Assembly (NCBI RefSeq): GCF_006352475.1
Contig: NZ_VCMZ01000001.1
Span: 1,426,001 to 1,490,000 of the forward strand
Length of the DNA: 64,000 bases
Reading direction: 5' to 3'
Source: Acinetobacter pullicarnis
Lineage (GTDB): Bacteria; Pseudomonadota; Gammaproteobacteria; Pseudomonadales; Moraxellaceae
Shown here: piece after piece, positions 56,944 to 64,000 of the stretch
Layout of the letters: every line of letters begins with the position of its first letter
How positions within the stretch are numbered: position 1 is the first letter of the stretch
The notes under the pieces: generated by a model
Database searches by the model: none
What the model was told of the DNA's origin: nothing
The model's input: the letters and a program-made list of their open reading frames with translations, nothing else
Program-made: the position numbers and the translations under genes

Positions 56944-58334
56944 GTACCTCAAATTCATCTTCAGCGGGTCAAAATACATTCGATCCTCGCGCCGCAGCTG
57001 AATTGCGTGAAAAGCGTAAGGCTACAATTCAAAAAACATTGGCAACGCGTCATCGTAAAGAAAAAACCTTCCGCATCTTTGGTTTTAGTGCGGTGATGAT
57101 TGGGCTGGCTTTCGTGGCCTTGCTATTCAGTAGTATTTTATATAAAGGTTTACCGGCTTTTTGGCAGGCGAGCGTTTCAGTTCCAGTTTATTTCGATCCG
57201 AAGATTATTGATGTCGGTCCGAAGCCAGTACAAACCAAGGATGAATCTCCAGCACAGTATCAAGAGCGCTATATTGATTGGCAAACCAAAATTGGTATGG
57301 TCGATTGGGATAGCATGATTGTGAATGCGATGATTGCGAAAGATCCAGCATTGGCAAAAGATCGTGATGAACTTGGTAGTATCTATACCAGTTCAGAAGC
57401 ATATCGCCTACGTGACATGCTATTCAATGATCCTGCATTGTTAGGTAAAACGGTCAATGTTAAGTTTTTAGCCGATGCAAATGTCGATGTTTGGGTGGCT
57501 GGCAATATTGATCGCACACTCCCAGATCAGCAACAGCAACTCAGTCCTGAATTGCGTAAAGTGGTTGATCAGATGCACGATCAGGGTTTACTTGAACGTA
57601 CCTTTAACATGCAGTTGTTTACCAATCCAGATTCGCGCAGCTCTCCAGCAACGGCAGGTTTGGCGGGTGCATTCATGGGCTCTTTGTTCATGATGTTGAT
57701 CGTGATCTTTATCTCGATTCCAATTGGTGTCGCCAGTGCGGTCTTTTTAGAAGAGTTTGCCAAGAAAAACTGGCTAACCGATGTAATTGAAGTCAATATC
57801 AATAACTTGGCAGCTGTTCCTTCGATTGTATTTGGTTTATTGGGTGCCTCGATCTTTATTGGATGGATGCATTTACCGATTTCAGCGCCTTTGGTGGGTG
57901 GTTTAGTATTAAGTCTAATGACTTTGCCAACGGTGATTATTACCACGCGTGCATCACTTAAAGCGGTACCACCATCTATTCGTCAAGCCGCACTGGGTCT
58001 TGGCGCCTCACGAGTGCAAACGGTATTCCACCATGTATTGCCATTGGCTTTACCTGGGATTTTAACCGGTGCCATTATCGGGGTTGCACAAGCTTTGGGT
58101 GAAACTGCACCATTGCTGTTAATTGGTATGAGTGCATTTGTTGCCAATGTTCCAATGTCTCCTTTAGACCAATCAACGGCATTGCCAGTACAAGTTTTCT
58201 TGTGGCAGGGCAATGAATTACGCAACTTCTTTGAAGGGCGAACAGCGGCTGCAATTATTGTATTGCTGGCACTGATGATTGGACTAAATAGCTTTGCGAT
58301 TTGGTTACGTAAGAAATTTGAAGTGCGTTGGTAA
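56940..58334 (+). CDS. pstA: phosphate ABC transporter permease PstA, enlarged
   Basis: 464 residues against about 296 in E. coli. An N-terminal soluble region (about 1-45), a first helix (about 46-68) and a long periplasmic domain of about 140 residues precede the permease domain, which has IPIGVASAVFLEEFAKK, INNLAAVPSIVFGLLGASIF, and the EAA loop SIRQAALGLGASRVQTVFHHVLPLALPG. This long form is also known in pseudomonads. The start overlaps the pstC stop by four bases (ATGA). Confidence 0.92.
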   Translation: MSTSNSSSAGQNTFDPRAAAELREKRKATIQKTLATRHRKEKTFRIFGFSAVMIGLAFVALLFSSILYKGLPAFWQASVSVPVYFDPKIIDVGPKPVQTKDESPAQYQERYIDWQTKIGMVDWDSMIVNAMIAKDPALAKDRDELGSIYTSSEAYRLRDMLFNDPALLGKTVNVKFLADANVDVWVAGNIDRTLPDQQQQLSPELRKVVDQMHDQGLLERTFNMQLFTNPDSRSSPATAGLAGAFMGSLFMMLIVIFISIPIGVASAVFLEEFAKKNWLTDVIEVNINNLAAVPSIVFGLLGASIFIGWMHLPISAPLVGGLVLSLMTLPTVIITTRASLKAVPPSIRQAALGLGASRVQTVFHHVLPLALPGILTGAIIGVAQALGETAPLLLIGMSAFVANVPMSPLDQSTALPVQVFLWQGNELRNFFEGRTAAAIIVLLALMIGLNSFAIWLRKKFEVRW

Positions 58335-58349
58335 AAGAGGGCACACTAT

Positions 58350-59264
58350 ATGAATATTGTTGAAACTAAAAATTCCTTAGAAAAGGGCAAATCCGTGAAC
58401 CAAGATCACTCACAATTTACAGCGACTGAGTCCGAGCCTAAGCGCCAAAGTACTTCTTTTGTTTCACAATTTGATACGCCATCTTCAAATAAAAAAGAGA
58501 AGAATACGACGGTTAAATTGAGTGCAGAAGATGTCCATGTTTATTATGGAGATGCTGAGGCAATTAAAGGGATCGATTTACAAGTCTACGAAAATGAAGT
58601 GATTGCCTTTATTGGCCCTTCAGGTTGTGGTAAATCGACTTTCTTACGTACGCTGAACCGCATGAACGACACCATCGATATTTGCCGCGTTACGGGCAAA
58701 GTCACCTTAGATAATCAGGATATTTACGATCCGAATCTCGATGTGGTGTTACTTCGTGCACAAGTCGGTATGGTTTTCCAGAAGCCAAACCCATTTCCAA
58801 AATCTATTTTTGACAATGTCGCCTACGGTCCAAAACTGCATGGTTTGGCACGTGATAAATACGATATGGAAGAAATTGTAGAAAACAGCTTGCGTAAAGC
58901 AGGGCTGTGGGATGAAGTCAAAGATCGTCTCAATCAACCGGGTACGGGTCTATCTGGTGGTCAACAACAACGTTTGTGTATTGCACGAACCATTGCGGTG
59001 AGCCCAGAAGTGATTTTGATGGATGAGCCCTGTTCGGCACTTGATCCAATTGCAACGGCAAAAGTTGAAGAGTTGATTTCAGAGCTATCACATCAATACA
59101 CCATTGCGATCGTGACCCACTCAATGCAACAAGCTGCACGTGTTTCTGATCGTACTGCTTATTTCCACCTGGGTGATTTGATTGAGGTGAATGCAACTGA
59201 AAAAGTATTCACCCAACCTGAGCATCAACTTACCGAAGCCTATATTACGGGCCGATTCGGTTAA
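58350..59264 (+). CDS. pstB: phosphate ABC transporter ATPase PstB
   Basis: 304 residues. Walker [10 protein letters not shown] (89-97), Q-loop QKPNPFP, signature LSGGQQQR, Walker [12 protein letters not shown], and H-loop [11 protein letters not shown] polar, Ser/Lys-rich N-terminal extension of about 55 residues precedes the normal PstB start region ([12 protein letters not shown]). 15 bases after pstA. A terminator follows; phoU is not present here. Confidence 0.95.
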   Translation: MNIVETKNSLEKGKSVNQDHSQFTATESEPKRQSTSFVSQFDTPSSNKKEKNTTVKLSAEDVHVYYGDAEAIKGIDLQVYENEVIAFIGPSGCGKSTFLRTLNRMNDTIDICRVTGKVTLDNQDIYDPNLDVVLLRAQVGMVFQKPNPFPKSIFDNVAYGPKLHGLARDKYDMEEIVENSLRKAGLWDEVKDRLNQPGTGLSGGQQQRLCIARTIAVSPEVILMDEPCSALDPIATAKVEELISELSHQYTIAIVTHSMQQAARVSDRTAYFHLGDLIEVNATEKVFTQPEHQLTEAYITGRFG

Positions 59265-59281
59265 TATTTGATATTACATAG

Positions 59282-59305
59282 AAAAGAGCCGAATGGCTCT
59301 TTTTT
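59282..59305 (+). terminator. Rho-independent terminator of pstSCAB
   Basis: AAAAGAGCC/GGCTCTTTT perfect stem with GAAT loop and further T. Confidence 0.9.
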
Positions 59306-59399
59306 GCTTTTAAGTGAATTAAAATGAAAATCATATTGAAATTAAATAGGAACAGCCTAATCTAAAGACAATAAGCATATTTACGAGTAAAAATCATTT

Positions 59400-60362
59400 A
59401 TGTTATTTCATCTGCCCAAACTCCCTGCTGAAATTCGTATCAGCCATTTAAATGCACGTGTGAATGAGCAAAGAAAAAAAATTGCACAGACAACCTGTTC
59501 TAAATTTGAATTGCTGCAGTTTAGTCAACAGTTGTCCAAAGAAAGTCGGGTACGCAGAAAAAACAATCAAAAAGTTTATGTATTGGACTTTAAAGGGGAT
59601 ATGCAAGCCTCAGCAGTAGAGAATATCAGAGAAGAAATTACCTTGATTTTGGCAACGGCCAAAGCTGGGCGTGACCGTGTGATTCTGCGCTTAGAGAGCC
59701 CAGGTGGCATGGTGCATGGCTATGGCCTTGCAGCAGCGCAATTGGTGCGTTTGCGTGATGCAGGCTTTCAGTTGACCATCTGTGTCGATAAAGTCGCTGC
59801 TAGTGGTGGCTATATGATGGCGTGCATTGGTAGTGAAATTGTGGCGGCACCTTTTGCGATTATTGGTTCGATTGGTGTAGTGGCACAGGTGCCAAACTTT
59901 AATCGCCTGTTAAAAGAACATCATGTCGATTTTGAGTTATATACTGCGGGTCAATTCAAACGTACTGTCACCATGTTTGGTGAAAATACCGAAGAAGGTA
60001 AGCAGAAGTTTGAAGAAGAACTGCAACAAACCCATGTGTTGTTTAAACACTTTATTGAAAAATATCGTCCAAAACTCAATGTTGAAAAAGTGGCAACAGG
60101 CGAGCATTGGTATGGTCAAGATGCCTTTGATTTAAACCTGATTGATAAACTACAAACCTCAGATGAATATTTACTGGGTCTACTGACACAGCATGATGTC
60201 TACGTGATTCAAACCCGTCGTAAACCGACATTGGGTGAGAAACTGGGTCTTCAAGCTGCCCAATTGGCGGATGGTCTTGTACCATCGGTCATGAATAAAG
60301 TATTTGAAAGTTTAGCCAAGGCCAATCAGTCATTGGTTCAACTTCGAGATCCTAAGCTTTAA
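59400..60362 (+). CDS. sohB: S49 family peptidase SohB
   Basis: 320 residues. Ser135 in KVAASGGYMMA is the nucleophile and Lys187 in AGQFKRTVT the general base, the S49 dyad. VLDFKGDM, RLESPGGMVHGYGLA and ATGEHWYGQDA are SohB-specific stretches. E. coli SohB (349 residues) has an N-terminal membrane anchor; here the first 55 residues are polar and basic, with no hydrophobic segment, and no upstream in-frame start could add one. It may be a soluble or peripherally bound enzyme. Monocistronic between terminators. Confidence 0.9.
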   Translation: MLFHLPKLPAEIRISHLNARVNEQRKKIAQTTCSKFELLQFSQQLSKESRVRRKNNQKVYVLDFKGDMQASAVENIREEITLILATAKAGRDRVILRLESPGGMVHGYGLAAAQLVRLRDAGFQLTICVDKVAASGGYMMACIGSEIVAAPFAIIGSIGVVAQVPNFNRLLKEHHVDFELYTAGQFKRTVTMFGENTEEGKQKFEEELQQTHVLFKHFIEKYRPKLNVEKVATGEHWYGQDAFDLNLIDKLQTSDEYLLGLLTQHDVYVIQTRRKPTLGEKLGLQAAQLADGLVPSVMNKVFESLAKANQSLVQLRDPKL

Positions 60363-60416
60363 CAGTGTCCTTAAGCCGATTGTTAAAAGTCTTTAAGTGA
60401 ATCACTATAAAATTTT

Positions 60417-60454
60417 AAAATTCCCTCTCCTTTAAAAAGGTGGGGGAATTTTTT
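60417..60454 (+). terminator. Rho-independent terminator after sohB
   Basis: AAAATTCCC with GGGAATTTT plus inner CTCC/GGTGG pairing, ending in T-run. Confidence 0.82.
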
Positions 60455-60471
60455 CAAAGGGCTGTCGTGTT

Positions 60472-61032
60472 ATGAATATCGTACAAATAATCAATCAGCA
60501 TCACTTTGCGTTAAAGCGCGCCATTGAACAGTCGTCAGTACAGCAGCGTAAAAGCCTCGTCGCTGCAATTTTTAGCTTTTATCTTAAGTTGCCTTACTTT
60601 AAAGAAACGGTTGAAAAACACTATCAAATCAAGCTAGATCAGCAGCAAATCTTAGTAGATATTGCGCAAAACAAGCTAAGCGATTATCAAGCTAAAATTC
60701 AACAGGCCAATGCCCTTGTCGATGAATATGCCAATGATTCTGAGCATGGTTATGAGGAGTTGGAAGCGCTTGAAACCATGGCACTCGATGGCTTTTTTAT
60801 GCTGTTATCCGATCAGCATGACGCGCAAAACCTGATTGGCTTGTTCAGTAGTATTATTGAAGTCCTCGATTATTATGAAAACTTTTCAGATGATCCGAGC
60901 TATTGGAATGGTGTTTTAGCGCAAGAAATTGCATTCCAAGAAAAAATGATGCTTGAGATCACCTCTGAGAAAATTTTTGATGAATCCACTTATCGCGAAC
61001 GCTATCAGGAGATCCATTTTACGGATCTCTAA
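60472..61032 (+). CDS. uncharacterised protein, 186 residues
   Basis: Not recognised. Soluble, helical, with no signal peptide or membrane segment. A Gln-rich helical middle (DQQQILVDIAQNKLSDYQAKIQQANALVDEY) may form a coiled coil. The C-terminal third is acidic with aromatic residues (DYYENFSDDPSYWNG). Codon use looks native. It begins 18 bases after the sohB terminator and converges with the YjdF-like gene (20-base gap). Confidence 0.7.
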   Translation: MNIVQIINQHHFALKRAIEQSSVQQRKSLVAAIFSFYLKLPYFKETVEKHYQIKLDQQQILVDIAQNKLSDYQAKIQQANALVDEYANDSEHGYEELEALETMALDGFFMLLSDQHDAQNLIGLFSSIIEVLDYYENFSDDPSYWNGVLAQEIAFQEKMMLEITSEKIFDESTYRERYQEIHFTDL

Positions 61033-61052
61033 TCAGCTGTGTCGCAAAGGGG

Positions 61053-61691
61053 TTATTTCTTTGTCGCGATAATGCCGTAGCCCCAATGAATGAAGCCAGC
61101 AAAACAGGCACCGATAGTCGCGACAAACATATCCTTATGTGCGTCCCAGATATCGCCTTGTTGGCCATTGTAGTTTTCAGCATCTTCTGGGGAGAGGTGA
61201 AGCGCGATTGCCCATTCGATCCATTCATAGATCAGACTGGTTGCCATCACAAATTGAATCACCAATAAGCTGCGCTGAAATGTGGTGATATTGGGCAACC
61301 AACATTCAAATAAACGATTGAAAAATGGATAGAGCAACAGGCCATAGCTAAAATGGACCAGTCGATCATACATATTGCGCTGCCAACCCATCAGTTGATC
61401 GAGGTTGAAGCCAAACAGGTTTTGCGTCCATTCACTATAAGGCACATAAGAATATAAATAGTGCGCTGCAATCACATGAATTAACAGGAAAAATAGGTAG
61501 CAGCAGAAGCTAAAAAAGCTGAGACCGTACTTGCGTTGACAGACAAATAGGGCGATCAACATCAATAGCGTACCGAGTTGATGCAACAAGTAGTCTGAAA
61601 ATTCTAAGGGATTAATACTGGCGATGATAATCGCAATCGCCAATACCGCCAGTACAAGCAAGTGTTTAAGCTGGAATTTGTAGTCAAGCAT
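61053..61691 (-). CDS. DUF2238 (YjdF-like) integral membrane protein
   Basis: 212 residues with about six membrane segments. The conserved part is LMGWQRNMYDRLVHFSYGLLLYP and the later YEWIEWAIALHLSPEDAENYNGQQGDIWDAHKDMFVA, the DUF2238 hallmark with acidic and Trp residues. Start at 61691 is the first ATG; a TTG six codons earlier is in frame. Function of the family unknown. Confidence 0.82.
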   Translation of the reverse strand: MLDYKFQLKHLLVLAVLAIAIIIASINPLEFSDYLLHQLGTLLMLIALFVCQRKYGLSFFSFCCYLFFLLIHVIAAHYLYSYVPYSEWTQNLFGFNLDQLMGWQRNMYDRLVHFSYGLLLYPFFNRLFECWLPNITTFQRSLLVIQFVMATSLIYEWIEWAIALHLSPEDAENYNGQQGDIWDAHKDMFVATIGACFAGFIHWGYGIIATKK

Positions 61692-61751
61692 GCTGTTCTT
61701 AAGTTTCAATTTTCAAAGGATTTTATAGCGATTTGTGCAAAATAGGAACAT

Positions 61752-61778
61752 AAAAAAACCAAGCCGAAGCTTGGTTTT
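61752..61778 (-). terminator. Rho-independent terminator of purB
   Basis: CCAAGC/GCTTGG stem with UUCG loop read from the minus strand and a seven-T tail. Confidence 0.85.
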
Positions 61779-61808
61779 AACGATTCAGTGAAACCAAATC
61801 AGATTGAT

Positions 61809-63206
<1,398 letters not shown>

Positions 63207-63250
63207 CTAAACTGTGCAATTAACTTCAAAATATGCCCGCAGTATCCTGC

Positions 63251-63985
63251 TTAAACCACCTGATACTGTAAGCGAGCGAGTGCTTGAATGTCTTGGAGTA
63301 ACTTACGTTTACTCCAAATCATATTCCATGAACTGCCACCAAGTTGACGCCATAAATGCGCCATTTGTAGCCCTGTAAATAAAGTGGCACGGATGCGATT
63401 GGTGTGTGCGCTATCTTTAAATGCCTCAGCATGACCACGCACCATAATCCGCGGATTAATCTGTCCGGCAGTATCGATATAGGTTTGTGCTAAATTGGCA
63501 AGAATACTGGGATGGGTATAGTTATTGTCGAAGAAGGAAAGCTGTTTTAGGATTTTCTGTTGAGATTGTTCAATGATTTCGACGAATTCGGGATTACGAT
63601 AAACCTTTTTTTCCAAGGCTAGCAGTGACATGGCATAGGTCATTGGAAGCTTGGCATCAGCCATTTTGGGGAGTTTTGATTTGGGCGATGGGTTAAAGGG
63701 ATGGGTGATACTGCTTTCTAGAGTTTTGAGGCCTAGGGAAATATCAGCAAGCTGATTAAAGAAATCCATGGTTTGGCTAGAAGAGTTTTCCGCAGCACGA
63801 ATGTTCAAGCTGGCTTTGATCAGATGTTCAAAATAGAAATTGCCACTTTCACCTGTACCTTGTCGCCCTGAAATCGCAGTCATGTGGGTGAGCTGTGTTG
63901 CTTGGAACACAGCGGCCAGTGCCAAAGCACGATTTTGACGATCGTTCAGAGTCTGAGGCTGTTGAAAAGGGAATAACTCAACCAT
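63251..63985 (-). CDS. hflD: HflD-like protein (DUF489)
   Basis: 244 residues. DUF489 marks are [18 protein letters not shown] at the N-terminus, [17 protein letters not shown] in the middle, and [24 protein letters not shown] near the end. In E. coli HflD (213 residues) binds the phage lambda CII protein at the membrane; the housekeeping role is unclear. AAGGA precedes the ATG, and a TAA triplet at 63998-64000 in the minus strand could be the end of an upstream gene (mnmA in E. coli order), but one codon cannot prove it. Directly upstream of purB. Confidence 0.92.
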   Translation of the reverse strand: MVELFPFQQPQTLNDRQNRALALAAVFQATQLTHMTAISGRQGTGESGNFYFEHLIKASLNIRAAENSSSQTMDFFNQLADISLGLKTLESSITHPFNPSPKSKLPKMADAKLPMTYAMSLLALEKKVYRNPEFVEIIEQSQQKILKQLSFFDNNYTHPSILANLAQTYIDTAGQINPRIMVRGHAEAFKDSAHTNRIRATLFTGLQMAHLWRQLGGSSWNMIWSKRKLLQDIQALARLQYQVV

Positions 63986-64000
63986 GCCTAATGTCCTTTA

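Overview
The window looks like chromosomal DNA of an Acinetobacter species (Moraxellaceae, Gammaproteobacteria). The reasons are low GC content, the dat-ddc pair for 1,3-diaminopropane, the hflD-purB order, a Pst system with enlarged permeases, a FabR/DesT-type regulator facing a membrane desaturase and its reductase, and many compact hairpin terminators. No rRNA, tRNA, CRISPR array, insertion sequence or phage module was found. The window cuts hrpA at its left end and stops just upstream of hflD at its right end.

Layout. Positions 1-11.1 kb are housekeeping: hrpA (5' end missing), a FabH-like ketoacyl-ACP synthase, a beta-class glutathione transferase, a DUF423-thiS-thiG operon, rpoH, a TusA-like protein, a cold-shock protein, an RhlB-type helicase and an RluE-type pseudouridine synthase. 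Positions 11.6-20.8 kb hold a cystine importer (tcyP), an AraC regulator facing a TSUP permease, a PhzF-family enzyme, a large periplasmic M16 peptidase, a GNAT enzyme, a DUF3144 protein and an unrecognised protein. Positions 20.9-29.2 kb are a clearly accessory, very AT-rich segment: a truncated ABC exporter followed by a chaperone-usher fimbrial cluster with two intact pilins, one broken pilin between them, a chaperone, an usher and a two-domain tip subunit.

Positions 29.2-38.3 kb return to core genes: a CYTH-CHAD triphosphatase, a DUF962 membrane protein, thiE, hemL, a YceK-like lipoprotein, an RluA-type pseudouridine synthase and rapA. Positions 38.4-45.9 kb hold an Imm26-domain protein, an AI-2E/PerM permease, the TetR regulator-ferredoxin reductase-desaturase module, a lone SMI1/KNR4 protein, a cluster of small hairpin repeats and a SIMPL-domain protein.

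Positions 46.4-53.8 kb are amino-acid and keto-acid metabolism: dat-ddc, an Lrp-type regulator divergent from a thiamine-diphosphate 2-keto-acid decarboxylase, and an AroP-like permease. Positions 54.3-59.3 kb are the pstSCAB operon behind three PhoB half-sites. The right end holds sohB, an unrecognised protein, a YjdF-like membrane protein, purB and hflD.

Genes that probably act together: DUF423-thiS-thiG as one transcript (thiE acts in the same pathway from a separate locus); the reductase passing electrons to the desaturase under the FabR/DesT-like repressor; dat feeding ddc; pstSCAB; and the fimbrial genes. The two immunity-family genes (38.4 and 44.2 kb) have no recognisable toxin partner here. 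The fimbrial segment, with its degenerate pilin and the broken transporter at its edge, is the part most likely to be strain-specific.
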